Assembly (NCBI RefSeq): GCF_900129615.1
Contig: NZ_FQWI01000009.1
Coordinates: 171,005-235,004, forward strand
Origin: Pectobacterium carotovorum
GTDB lineage: Bacteria > Pseudomonadota > Gammaproteobacteria > Enterobacterales > Enterobacteriaceae
DNA: 64,000 nucleotides
Direction: 5' to 3'
The position numbers and the translations under genes are program-made. Below are positions 1 through 8,593 of this stretch, one piece after another. The notes under the pieces are model-generated. The model saw only the letters and a list, made by a program, of their open reading frames with translations, did no database searches and was not told the origin of the DNA. Numbering within the stretch: the first letter of the stretch is position 1; each line of letters opens with the position of its first letter.

Positions 1-237
1 TACAATAAATAGCTCACCTTCTTGATCGGTTATAGACAGTTGATCAATTTCTTTAGAGCACATACTTTGTATATATTTTTCAGACAATGATTCTTCAAAG
101 TCATATAATTCATATACACCGACGTTATTATCCCATAATAAATTACCAAGACGTTGTGATTTTTGTAACGAGATATTCAATGATTTGCTTTTAGTAATAT
201 CATTGATTATTTTTTTTATAAAATTATTTTTTCTCAT
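1..237 (-). CDS. Partial protein, possibly a glycosyltransferase (cut by window edge)
   Basis: An open frame of 79 codons runs from an ATG at 237 off the left edge without a stop. It has a good ribosome binding site (AAGGAT, 4 nt before the ATG). The protein starts MRKNNFIKKIIND and contains LLWDNNVGVYELYDFEES. The codons are strongly AT-rich, like the downstream LPS glycosyltransferases on the same strand. I do not recognise the family from this N-terminal part. Its position at the end of a core-LPS operon makes a glycosyltransferase or other LPS-modifying enzyme the likeliest role, but that is inference. A 654-bp gap separates it from the preceding gene, so it may have its own promoter. Confidence 0.65.
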   Translation of the reverse strand, partial: MRKNNFIKKIINDITKSKSLNISLQKSQRLGNLLWDNNVGVYELYDFEESLSEKYIQSMCSKEIDQLSITDQEGELFIV

Positions 238-891
238 TAGGATCCTTTCGGGAATCATCTGTAATCAGGAATAACCGTAATGTGCTCATTCATTTTTCTA
301 CTGGCCTATCCTCGGGAAAATAAAAACACACTAAGTGAGTTTCTTTTTTTCAAATTACTTCAGGTGAGATAACCGTAGGTACAGTGACGGCGCTAGCCGG
401 ATATTATCCAGTACCAGACTGGTGTAGTAATGGTGCTGATATGCATGATTTTTATCGTGGGATTGCTGAATGCATTTACATACCAGCAATCTTTCTTCAA
501 CAGCGAATAATGCTATTATTGACATAGCTTATGTCTAAATAGCTTTGCATAATATCGCTACATTTGTTGAAGGAGGCACGCCCCCTGCTCTGGCCTCGTC
601 AGATGAGAAGTGAAGCATCAATGTGCGAAGTTATTTAGTTAGTGGACTAATAGTTGATAATAATGCATAATTTGAGTGAAATCCCTTGGTTTTATTCTGA
701 CAATGATTTTTTTTTGCTATTCCTCGGTCAGCCCATCATTATTAATGATAAAATATAATCATCCTAATGCAGATTTCAGTTATTTCCCCTTTTTAAAATA
801 GATAATACGATAACTATTCTTATCTTAGGTTATTCTATCGCTATTTTATTATTTTAATCATGTACCACGTATAGATATGGCTAAGAGTTTT
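238..891. other. Long AT-rich intergenic gap in the LPS locus
   Basis: These 654 bases lie between two minus-strand genes. I find no convincing gene. The best open frame (355-525, minus, 56 codons) has no ribosome binding site and no recognised similarity. The segment mixes very AT-rich stretches with a short GC-rich patch near 570-600, which could be a remnant of lost DNA, but I cannot name it. No clear intrinsic terminator is visible after the gene ending at 892. Confidence 0.5.
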
Positions 892-1794
892 TTATGTTCT
901 GTGTGTTGGAGTGATATCTTTATTTATTGTTATTCTTGATCTCGGATGAGTATTATCCATTGAAAATAATATCAAATTTTTTGCAGTAGAGAAATCAATT
1001 TTTGTTCGTAAAAAATCTCTTAAATAGATATAAATTGTGCTTGCTTTTGCTTTTTTTTGATATTCATTTCTTATAAAAGATTGAAAATAAAACATTTCCA
1101 TTACTCTGAACTTGCTTTTATTTTCTTCTGAATTAAACATTGCAAATGAATGATGGATCTTGTTTGTACAATAAATTTCTAGATGGTGTCCATTTTCTTT
1201 CATAATATTGATTGTTCTGAATAGATCGCTATCTATACCATAAAAGGCTAACCTCTCTTCAAATACATAGCGTCTATAATTCTTTATTTTATTTATTCCT
1301 TTTCGTGATATAGCGAGACCCGACATAACTGAATCTATTTTCATGTTCACTTTTCCCTCAGGAATCATGACATTTACATCACCATAAAAATGTGGGTCTG
1401 TTTGGGCTAGAATGCCATTTTTTTCTGCAATAATAATAGGGGTAATAATATCCTCATTTATATGAGGAGATATTTTTGTATAATAATCTGCTGGTAGCAT
1501 TGAGTCCTGATCTAACAGAGTGATAAAATCGAAATCCTCATTATCAATGAAAAAGTTATAGATTTTTGATAAGGCAATATTTCTTATATCTTGATATATT
1601 TTTGCATTTATCCCTTTTTCTTTACAAGAGGACAGAAATATTTTTATGTCCTCTTCATCCAAAAATTCCGGACCATTGTTCCATACTAAGATAGTTATAT
1701 CTATTTGCTCTTTTTGGCATGCTAATAAGGAGGTTAACGTATCTGATTTTATTAGTGTCGAGTTATAGATTACGACAACAGAGGAAATTTTCAT
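892..1794 (-). CDS. Family 2 glycosyltransferase (rhamnosyltransferase-like)
   Basis: This is a GT-A fold glycosyltransferase of about 300 residues, expected to be cytoplasmic and to add one sugar to the LPS core. The N-terminus (SSVVVIYNS) is the usual GT2 nucleotide-binding strand. LLDQDSMLP, near residue 95, matches the D-x-D type motif of rhamnosyltransferase-like GT2 enzymes (FLDQD). I prefer the ATG at 1794 because it has GGAA six bases upstream; the in-frame ATG at 1812 has a poorer site. The gene is very AT-rich and follows a WaaE-type gene on the same strand, so it probably belongs to the waaQ operon. Donor and acceptor sugars cannot be read from the sequence. Confidence 0.8.
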   Translation of the reverse strand: MKISSVVVIYNSTLIKSDTLTSLLACQKEQIDITILVWNNGPEFLDEEDIKIFLSSCKEKGINAKIYQDIRNIALSKIYNFFIDNEDFDFITLLDQDSMLPADYYTKISPHINEDIITPIIIAEKNGILAQTDPHFYGDVNVMIPEGKVNMKIDSVMSGLAISRKGINKIKNYRRYVFEERLAFYGIDSDLFRTINIMKENGHHLEIYCTNKIHHSFAMFNSEENKSKFRVMEMFYFQSFIRNEYQKKAKASTIYIYLRDFLRTKIDFSTAKNLILFSMDNTHPRSRITINKDITPTHRT

Positions 1795-1879
1795 TACATT
1801 TTCCGAAAACATTATCTCTATATAATGTTTATATATTTCAAGAAAGAATTATCTTCCACTAAATAGTGAATTATGTGAG

Positions 1880-2665
1880 TTACTTAGGTGTTTTTACATC
1901 ATCGTTTACTTCTTTATATGACCATAACTCAGCATACTTATTAAAGGTATACTGAGCGTTGACTATAGCGAGCAATAATCCTTGTTTTCCATCTAAAAAT
2001 CCGGCTTTTAGTATTAATGTTTTAATAAAGGAGAACATTGTATGAGAAAAAATAGAAACATAGCTGCAATGCTTCCCCTTGGCGTGACGCTCTTTCGCCC
2101 AGTCAGATGCATAACGCAATTGTTTTTTTTGAAACTCTGAAAAATCACGACAGGTTAAATGTAATAGATCACCCATTAATGATTTAACAGCAGCGTTGCC
2201 ATAGATTAATGATTCATGAACTTGATTATCATTATAATGATAATGATGGTTAGCATAGAAGCGGAGGACTTTATCTGGATACCAACCGCTATGCTTCATA
2301 AAACGACCGAGGAAAAGGTTTCGTCTTGCACATGCATAAACAGTATCGGTAATTATATCTGGCTTTTTTAGTATTGTTTCAACGGAAGAGCGTAATTCTT
2401 TTGTCATTCTTTCATCGGCATCAATGAAGAAAATATAATCACCGCTGGCATGGGTCTGAGCTCTTTGTCTTTGTTTGCCATACCCTAGCCAGTTATCGTA
2501 GTGATAAATTTTTGCTCCATATTTTTGTGCAATTTCAATTGTATTATCGCTACTGCCAGAGTCGACAATTATTATTTCATCTGCCCATGAAATAGATTCT
2601 AAACATTCTTGAATGAGTTCTTCTTCATTTTTTGTTATAATGAGAACCGATAACGTTTTTCGCAT
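1880..2665 (-). CDS. waaE: WaaE-type LPS core glucosyltransferase (GT2)
   Basis: A 261-residue family 2 glycosyltransferase that resembles WaaE/KdtX of Klebsiella and Serratia, which adds a beta-1,4-glucose to inner-core heptose I. Visible marks are the N-terminal SVLIITKNEE, the VDSGSSDNT motif near residue 35, and FFIDADERM near residue 80, which carries the D-x-D metal/nucleotide-sugar site. The length is close to the usual 258 residues. The start at 2665 has GGGGA upstream. The gene lies between a GT8 gene and another GT2 in an AT-rich block. In some relatives waaE sits beside waaA and coaD, which are not in this window, so an LgtF-like paralogue with another specificity is possible. Confidence 0.75.
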   Translation of the reverse strand: MRKTLSVLIITKNEEELIQECLESISWADEIIIVDSGSSDNTIEIAQKYGAKIYHYDNWLGYGKQRQRAQTHASGDYIFFIDADERMTKELRSSVETILKKPDIITDTVYACARRNLFLGRFMKHSGWYPDKVLRFYANHHYHYNDNQVHESLIYGNAAVKSLMGDLLHLTCRDFSEFQKKQLRYASDWAKERHAKGKHCSYVSIFSHTMFSFIKTLILKAGFLDGKQGLLLAIVNAQYTFNKYAELWSYKEVNDDVKTPK

Positions 2666-2771
2666 ACCTATTTCCCCGCTCAGTTTCTACTGAATTATAT
2701 GTGTCAGGTTGAATTCGAAAGTAATGCCCTATATTTATTTTAGGGAACAGGATGTGAAAATTTTTTCAGAA

Positions 2772-3794
2772 TTAATTTTTTTGGGGGGAAGAGGTTAAAT
2801 ATTTTTTTATACTGTATTTTAAGGCACAGATTAATCCAGAGATATACTTCCCTTTTTTCAACAAATGCTTATATTTTTTCTTCATTTCTACGAATGTGTC
2901 AGCATCTTTCAGATCCCTAACTGACCAGGGTGACTCTTGCTGAGCGTGTTGAAAGTATGATGTTGATGGATAGTTTGCCCATTTGTGCCAAGGCTTAGTT
3001 ACACCAGTATAGTGTATGAGAATAGTAGTGTTCTTTATGATTTCTTTATATTTTTGATGACTTGGATCTTTCAATTCATTTTTTATAGAATAAATAGTAT
3101 TATATTCTCTGGGAAGGAAGGTTACGTTATCATGCAACAATATATTCATGACATCTTGATCTGGATATTGAATTGATTCCTCACCACTTCTTAATTTATC
3201 AAATATCTTTTGTGTTAAATCCAATTCATTCCAGATAGTTAAATTTACGAATAAAACGCCAGAGTTAAAATATTTCCCTTCTAAGGCGGGCATCTTTAAT
3301 CGATTTGCTGATTTTTTTTGTGTTTCAGGTAAATCACGAATTACGGCCGCAACATGTGGTGCTATATTCAGTTTGTGAAGCTGTGCTAAAGAACCTTTAC
3401 ACATCACATCGGCATCAAGATAGAGGAGATTTAATGTTTTGTCTGAAAGGTGGGAAAAGGCTAATAACCTGAAATACATAGCATGTGACCAAATATCAGT
3501 ACAAGGCAATGTTTTTAACATTTCAGAATTTATTTTATATAAGACTATTTTAGTTCTAAATTTTTCCGAAAGAATATTTAATTTTTTAATAAACTCATCA
3601 TCAAAATCATCAGAAAAAACATGGAATGTAAAAGCGATGTCATTATTGATTAGAATTGATGCTATTGATATTCCACAACCAATAGCATAATTTTTATCTA
3701 TACCATAAGCAACGTTTAGCGTGTCATTATCGGCGATTGGCTGATGTCTATTTTCGAAAACTGAAAGAACATCAATATGCGATGAAAAGATCAT
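2772..3794 (-). CDS. GT8 LPS core glycosyltransferase (WaaO/WaaI/WaaJ-like), copy 2
   Basis: A 340-residue family 8 retaining glycosyltransferase, of the group that adds outer-core galactose or glucose in enterobacteria. The N-terminal domain has VAYGIDKNYAIGCGIS and LNLLYLDADVMCKGSL (about residues 120-135) with the D-x-D metal site. The C-terminal part has HYTGVTKPWHKW, a conserved GT8 element followed by the small WaaO-type C-terminal helix region. AAGGTGATGTA precedes the ATG at 3794. It is a paralogue of the adjacent gene at 3847-4857 but quite diverged, so the two probably add successive sugars. Which sugars cannot be said. Confidence 0.85.
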   Translation of the reverse strand: MIFSSHIDVLSVFENRHQPIADNDTLNVAYGIDKNYAIGCGISIASILINNDIAFTFHVFSDDFDDEFIKKLNILSEKFRTKIVLYKINSEMLKTLPCTDIWSHAMYFRLLAFSHLSDKTLNLLYLDADVMCKGSLAQLHKLNIAPHVAAVIRDLPETQKKSANRLKMPALEGKYFNSGVLFVNLTIWNELDLTQKIFDKLRSGEESIQYPDQDVMNILLHDNVTFLPREYNTIYSIKNELKDPSHQKYKEIIKNTTILIHYTGVTKPWHKWANYPSTSYFQHAQQESPWSVRDLKDADTFVEMKKKYKHLLKKGKYISGLICALKYSIKKYLTSSPQKN

Positions 3795-3846
3795 TACATC
3801 ACCTTAAAAGAAGAAAAATTTAGTGTTTGGACTTTAGAGTTCGTTT

Positions 3847-4857
3847 TTAAAATGCTTTTTTATAAAAATATTTTAAGTAGCTAATTGTGCCAGAAATAAA
3901 TTGGCTGTTATGAAACTGATGTTTAGCACAGTATCGCATATTACTTGCTGTCACAGCGTCTAAGAGAGGCTCATTTCTCCATGGCGAATTGTCTTTGGCT
4001 TTTAAAAAATATTTTGTACAAGTGTAATTGGCCGCCCATTTATGCCATGGCTTAGTTGGGCCGATATAATGAATAAAAACAGTCTCTGTGGAGATAGGCG
4101 TTGGTGCAGATTCACCGTTACTATATTTTAATTCATAATTAATACTAAACTGGGTGTTGTATTTATTGTTAAGTTGGTGAAAATTTCCTGCCAAAAGTAT
4201 ATTTAAAACATCCTGATCAGGATGGGTAATGACTTTCTTCATCTCTGGATCGATCAAAAAACGCATGCTGTTTTCTGTTACAGATGCCTGATGCCAATTA
4301 TTGATTTCGATTAACAAAACGCCGGAATTAAAGTAGCCATTGCTGAGTTCAGGATGTTGAAGTTTTTGTGCACGGTTTTCCCACCAACTGCTATCACCAT
4401 CTAAAACAGCAGCGGCAATATGGCTACTAATATCTAATTTTATTAATTCTTGCAATGAGCCATTACATATAATGTCCGCATCAAGGTAGAGAACTCTATC
4501 GAGTATCTGATAGAAATAGTCGGCAATAATAAAGCGGAAATAAATGGCATAGCTCCAGAGTTTTGTTTCTGGTAACGTTTTTAACCAAGTGCAATCAACG
4601 ATATAAATGTTAATAGTTGTATTGTATTGCTCTGCCATCTCTTGAAATCTGGCTTTATCACCATCACTGAGTTTGTCGGTAAACACGTGAAAGGATAAAC
4701 CGTAATCCGGATTTTTTAATAAAATAGATGCGATAGCGATGGCGCAGCCATAAATGAATTTTTCATCCGTGCCAAAGGCTATGTCTAACTCGGCATCTTT
4801 TTTAGAATAGGAGAATGAGTGTACAGTTTTTATGACTTTTTCTTTGTCAAAGTACAT
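3847..4857 (-). CDS. GT8 LPS core glycosyltransferase (WaaO/WaaI-like), copy 1
   Basis: A 336-residue family 8 glycosyltransferase of the LPS core, closest in pattern to WaaO/RfaI. It contains DIAFGTDEKFIYGCAIA near residue 25, RVLYLDADIICNGSL with the D-x-D metal site near residue 130, PDQDVLNILL near 215, and HYIGPTKPWHKW near 260. It follows waaG on the same strand with a 77-bp gap and precedes a second GT8 gene. In E. coli and Salmonella, WaaO/WaaI acts after WaaG has placed the first outer-core glucose; by position this gene is the candidate for that step here. Base composition is more AT-rich than waaQ and waaG. Confidence 0.87.
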   Translation of the reverse strand: MYFDKEKVIKTVHSFSYSKKDAELDIAFGTDEKFIYGCAIAIASILLKNPDYGLSFHVFTDKLSDGDKARFQEMAEQYNTTINIYIVDCTWLKTLPETKLWSYAIYFRFIIADYFYQILDRVLYLDADIICNGSLQELIKLDISSHIAAAVLDGDSSWWENRAQKLQHPELSNGYFNSGVLLIEINNWHQASVTENSMRFLIDPEMKKVITHPDQDVLNILLAGNFHQLNNKYNTQFSINYELKYSNGESAPTPISTETVFIHYIGPTKPWHKWAANYTCTKYFLKAKDNSPWRNEPLLDAVTASNMRYCAKHQFHNSQFISGTISYLKYFYKKAF

Positions 4858-4934
4858 GTGCTTACCGTGTTGGATAAATAGCGGAAAGAATAACGTGTTG
4901 TAAGAAACAGGTCAGAATATGTCTTTATTTATCA

Positions 4935-6050
4935 TTATGATTCGATAATCAACTGTGCCGCCTTTTCTGGCAGACTATAAATATCTTCTGTGTCGGCAAA
5001 ATGGCGGGCATTTTCTGCCCACTGTTTCAGCGTTTCTGGCTGACTGAGTGCGTGTGACAACGCGTGGTTCAGTGTTGTCTGACTAAAAGGCTCTGGGATG
5101 ACCTGCCCGGCCTGCGAGCGCTCAATGTAAAAAGCATAACCGCACGCATCGGTAACGAGTATTGGCAGTCCAGCCGCGATAGCCTCAAGTAAAACGATGC
5201 CTGCGGCTTCCTGATGAGCCGGATGAAGTAACAAGTCTGCGGCGGCCATGAAGTCAGGAATGTCGTCTCGGCCAGAGAAGAAGCGTATTTGTTTACCGAT
5301 GCCGAGCTGCTCTGCCTGTTGTTGAAACGGTTTTGGATCGTCCTGGCCGACAACCAACAGCGTTACGTGCTGACGCAGTTCCTGTGGCAGGCTGGCGATA
5401 GCGGTCAGACTACGGCCAACACCTTTACGTTTGAAGTCGGAACCGACCTGTAATAGAACAAATCCGTTTTCATCCAGATGATGCTGCTGACAGAACTGTG
5501 AACGCGTATCTGGAGAACGCGTGCTGTACTTTCTATCCAGTGAAATACCCGGCGGTAGCATAAAAAAGCGTTCATCTTGTGTACCGTAATGCTTCTGGAA
5601 ATGGGCGATTTGCCGCGGCGTCAGCATCAGCATGCGCGTGTGGCTATCTTTATCGAACACGTCTCGTTCAAGTGCTGCATATCCACGGTAGCGAGGTGTG
5701 AGTCGATAAAAGAAACCTTTTTCCTGAACGGCCTTTTCTGCCGTACATCCTTCTGCGGCATAGTAGAAGTCTAGCCCTGGCATTTTGCTAAACCCGACAA
5801 CGCGATCGACAGGGTGCTGTTGTAAATGGCGTTGTATCCAGTCGGAAAAATGGCGATGGCGCGTATGATTACCCAGTCCAGAGATGGGCACGAGAACGAT
5901 GTCGAACCCTTCAGGTTTGTCGCCTTGCCATTCGCTGGTATAAACGCGAATATCGTGACCTTGTTCCTGGCAGACTTTTGCAATGCTCAGAAAATCTCGC
6001 TGTAGCCCGCCGAAAGGGAAGTATTTATAGACGCAGAATGCGATTTTCAT
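4935..6050 (-). CDS. waaG: LPS core glucosyltransferase I WaaG
   Basis: WaaG (RfaG) transfers the first outer-core glucose from UDP-glucose onto heptose II at the cytoplasmic membrane face. The 371-residue protein starts MKIAFCVYKYFPFGGLQRDF, nearly the E. coli sequence, and keeps VVGFSKMPGLD. The GT4 (GT-B) C-terminal domain shows LLQVGSDFKRKG and HPAHQEAAGIVLLEA with the E-x7-E type motif near residue 285. The ATG overlaps the waaQ stop codon (ATGA), so the two are translationally coupled. Its composition is nearer the genome backbone than the downstream transferases. Confidence 0.96.
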   Translation of the reverse strand: MKIAFCVYKYFPFGGLQRDFLSIAKVCQEQGHDIRVYTSEWQGDKPEGFDIVLVPISGLGNHTRHRHFSDWIQRHLQQHPVDRVVGFSKMPGLDFYYAAEGCTAEKAVQEKGFFYRLTPRYRGYAALERDVFDKDSHTRMLMLTPRQIAHFQKHYGTQDERFFMLPPGISLDRKYSTRSPDTRSQFCQQHHLDENGFVLLQVGSDFKRKGVGRSLTAIASLPQELRQHVTLLVVGQDDPKPFQQQAEQLGIGKQIRFFSGRDDIPDFMAAADLLLHPAHQEAAGIVLLEAIAAGLPILVTDACGYAFYIERSQAGQVIPEPFSQTTLNHALSHALSQPETLKQWAENARHFADTEDIYSLPEKAAQLIIES

Positions 6051-7117
6051 TTGGTGTTCTCTTCCTGCGCCTCTTGCAGCATGTCTTCTGATGCCTGGAT
6101 GACCGCTTGTGCAGGAATGCAGGACAAATATTTGACCGTCTGATCGTAATTCTGTTGGGCTGGCATTTGTTGATATTCACCTGCCCAAATCTGTTTATAG
6201 TGTTTGCACCATGGACGCCATAATTTATAGTCCGTTGGGCCGAACAGACACACTAGTGGCGTATTCAATGCGGCAGCCATATGCATTGGGGCGGAATCCA
6301 CGCCGATATACAACACGGCGTTATCAATTAGCGCAGCCAGTTCCAGAAAACTCGTTTTACCCGCAAAGGTCATATCGGGTTTATGTGTGCACTGTGAGTG
6401 AATATCGCGCACCACGTTTAAATCGTCTTCTGAAGGACCACAGGTCAAAACGACTTCTAGATTTTTGGCTTTAAGATAGTCAATGACCTGAGCGAACTTG
6501 TCGTTGTCCCAGTATTTGTAGTATTGGCGAGTCGTGGGTTGGATGACGACGTAGCGTTGCGTTAAAAGTGTAGGGTGTTGATCAGCGATACTTTGGGCGT
6601 CTTCCTGACGATAATGCAGTGATAATGTCGAGCATATATTTGACGCTGGCAGGTTGAGCGGGGTCAGGAGATGAAGATTTTGCTCAACAATATGTGCGCC
6701 CATTGGCGGAACGCAGGCGCTGAAAAATGAACGCCAAATCTTTCCTTTCAGATTATCGCCCCGATCGAGAGCAATGCTGTGACATCCCAATGATTTTACT
6801 AATAGGGCAATGGGCCACTGGTCAGCTAAATTGACGATCAGGTCGTAATTGTTGTGCTTAAGCTCTCGCCTGACTTCTTGGAAATTACGGATCTTTTCCA
6901 AAAGCGTGCCCGTTTTTCTTTTGAGCCCATAAAGCTGATGTATCTCTGGATTGGCGGAAAGAATTGGCATCGTATCCTGGTACAGCAATACGTCGATTTT
7001 GGCATCAGGATAGTTGGCTTTCAGCGTACTGATGAGCGGAGTGGTCAGCAGCATATCGCCATGATATCTGAGCTTCACCACGAGAATCCGGTGATAAGAG
7101 ATGATGCGTTGACTCAC
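6047..7117 (-). CDS. waaQ: LPS core heptosyltransferase III WaaQ
   Basis: WaaQ (RfaQ) adds the branch heptose III to heptose II from ADP-heptose. The 356-residue GT9 protein begins with ILVVKLRYHGDMLLTTPLI and has the conserved C-terminal donor-site region GVDSAPMHMAAALNTPLVCLF (positions near 265-285; heptosyltransferase S-x-P-x-H type motif). The start is a GTG at 7117 with GAAGGA five bases upstream. It is the first gene of the waaQ operon and lies 38 bp after a full JUMPStart/ops element, so transcription elongation into the operon should depend on RfaH. Confidence 0.95.
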   Translation of the reverse strand: MSQRIISYHRILVVKLRYHGDMLLTTPLISTLKANYPDAKIDVLLYQDTMPILSANPEIHQLYGLKRKTGTLLEKIRNFQEVRRELKHNNYDLIVNLADQWPIALLVKSLGCHSIALDRGDNLKGKIWRSFFSACVPPMGAHIVEQNLHLLTPLNLPASNICSTLSLHYRQEDAQSIADQHPTLLTQRYVVIQPTTRQYYKYWDNDKFAQVIDYLKAKNLEVVLTCGPSEDDLNVVRDIHSQCTHKPDMTFAGKTSFLELAALIDNAVLYIGVDSAPMHMAAALNTPLVCLFGPTDYKLWRPWCKHYKQIWAGEYQQMPAQQNYDQTVKYLSCIPAQAVIQASEDMLQEAQEENTK

Positions 7118-7154
7118 TCGTTTTCCTTCATGTAATCAAAGGTTATTATTTTAC

Positions 7155-7196
7155 AGGCACGCTACCGCCTTTGGCTCAACAGCTACCAAAAGACTG
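7155..7196 (-). promoter_or_regulatory. JUMPStart / ops element upstream of waaQ
   Basis: Read on the minus strand this 42-bp stretch matches the JUMPStart sequence of enterobacterial polysaccharide operons. It contains GGTAGCTGTTGAGCC followed by the ops core GGCGGTAGCGTG (7158-7169). The ops core pauses RNA polymerase and recruits RfaH, which prevents premature termination in long LPS and capsule operons. It lies in the 192-bp gap between waaL and waaQ, transcribed towards waaQ. The promoter should lie at about 7200-7300; I could not single out its hexamers. Confidence 0.93.
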
Positions 7197-7309
7197 ATCT
7201 TATCCATGTGGCGCGACAGCATGGATAGCTAATTTTCCCGCTATGGTACTAAAACCCACACCCCTCTCACAGAGGTAAATGCTACTGCCACACGCTAATT
7301 ATAACAGGG

Positions 7310-8593
7310 CTAATTCTTTAGCCATTTTCCGGTCAGCGTTGTGCCGAGGCAAAATGCCATAAGCCACGCGATAAGCATGTCTCGTGAATAGAGAATGACA
7401 TCGCTAAGTCCATACATCAGCAGGGCAAAAAGCAATGCGGCCGAGAGGTGGCTGCGTAGAACAAAAAATGAAAAATAAAACAAAGAGGCATAGAGCAACA
7501 CAAGCAATATTGCTCCCGGCAACCCCTTAAGGGAAAAGGCATCAATCACTTCGTTATGCAGATGGATATCCAAATATCCTACTGCACCAGATAGTTCAGA
7601 CTCTTGTTTTGCTTGTGCAATAATATGTTCCGCACGCTGTTCAGCCGATTGCCCCAATAACGCTTCTTCCCCAGCTTCTATACCTGATTGGTACATCGCA
7701 ATGCGCGCACCCACCGATGTCATGCTGTTGTTCATGCTATAGCTGTGTATATCGTTAATCAGGTCGCTGATACGTTGGTGAAGCGTATCCTGGAAAAGGA
7801 ATAAACACAGGAGAATAGTGGCCGATGAACCGATAAATGCCTTGATAAATAAACGCTTATTGTGTCTGACTTCTGACAATAAAATGGTCGCGCCAACAAT
7901 AGGATAGACGAATATAGCCGCTCGAGTTTCTGTCAGGAAAATAGCGATGGTGACTAACAGAAAATGTCCCAGATAGAGATAATACTTATAGGCTGAATCG
8001 AGCTTAAGCAGTGCTTGCGCGCTTAACGCACCAATAAAGGTAAGAAAATAGGCTGCACTGGTTGCGGTGCCAAATACCAACGCAATACGGTGCATTCCAC
8101 TGAACAATGACTGATAAAACGCATAGCTCAGCGTTAACACACAAATTGCGATGATGTAGAAGAGTGGCTGTTGCCGATTTTTTTGCGAGATATGCAGGAC
8201 CGTCAGCAGGATGAATGCCCCCAGAATACCGGCATGCGCGGATGTCCTGTAGGCGTTATACACATAAGGGAAAAGGCTATCGGGTTGATAATAGTGGTGA
8301 TACCAAATGAGATTGGTTAAGCCGATAGCCAGCAGGCAAAGTGGAATCAGTAACAGCCGCTTAGCCACGATTACTGTTCTTAAGTGTGTCGCCACATAAA
8401 AAACAGATAGCGAGCCCGTGAGATAAAAAAGCCACCCGGCAATAATGCTACTAAATGGCATAATGGCTAATGTGAGTAAACAGCCGGGGAAAACCGCTTT
8501 AAGCGCGACAGCCGAACTTATACTGGGCGTTTTTCCCAGTTCGTACCTTAATTCATTGAGCATGTATTTGTTCACAGTCGGGAGCGATATCAC
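7310..8593 (-). CDS. waaL: O-antigen ligase WaaL
   Basis: A 427-residue polytopic membrane protein with about ten to twelve hydrophobic segments, of the Wzy_C/WaaL family, which transfers O-antigen from undecaprenyl diphosphate to the lipid A-core in the periplasm. [12 protein letters not shown] near residue 220 holds the conserved Arg of the family, and a large periplasmic loop at about 290-350 ends in [13 protein letters not shown] with the conserved His. The start used is a GTG at 8593 that overlaps the waaC stop (GTGA), suggesting coupling; an ATG at 8563 is an alternative. WaaL proteins diverge greatly, so the call rests on topology, motif and position after waaFC. Confidence 0.87.
   Translation of the reverse strand: MISLPTVNKYMLNELRYELGKTPSISSAVALKAVFPGCLLTLAIMPFSSIIAGWLFYLTGSLSVFYVATHLRTVIVAKRLLLIPLCLLAIGLTNLIWYHHYYQPDSLFPYVYNAYRTSAHAGILGAFILLTVLHISQKNRQQPLFYIIAICVLTLSYAFYQSLFSGMHRIALVFGTATSAAYFLTFIGALSAQALLKLDSAYKYYLYLGHFLLVTIAIFLTETRAAIFVYPIVGATILLSEVRHNKRLFIKAFIGSSATILLCLFLFQDTLHQRISDLINDIHSYSMNNSMTSVGARIAMYQSGIEAGEEALLGQSAEQRAEHIIAQAKQESELSGAVGYLDIHLHNEVIDAFSLKGLPGAILLVLLYASLFYFSFFVLRSHLSAALLFALLMYGLSDVILYSRDMLIAWLMAFCLGTTLTGKWLKN

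Noticed and set aside
355..525. Minus-strand open frame of 56 codons in the LPS gap
   Set aside because: No ribosome binding site before its ATG, no recognisable family, and composition like the flanking non-coding DNA.
892..6050. A complete mobile island or prophage carrying the LPS genes
   Set aside because: No integrase, tRNA junction, attachment repeat or insertion sequence is visible; only base composition is unusual.
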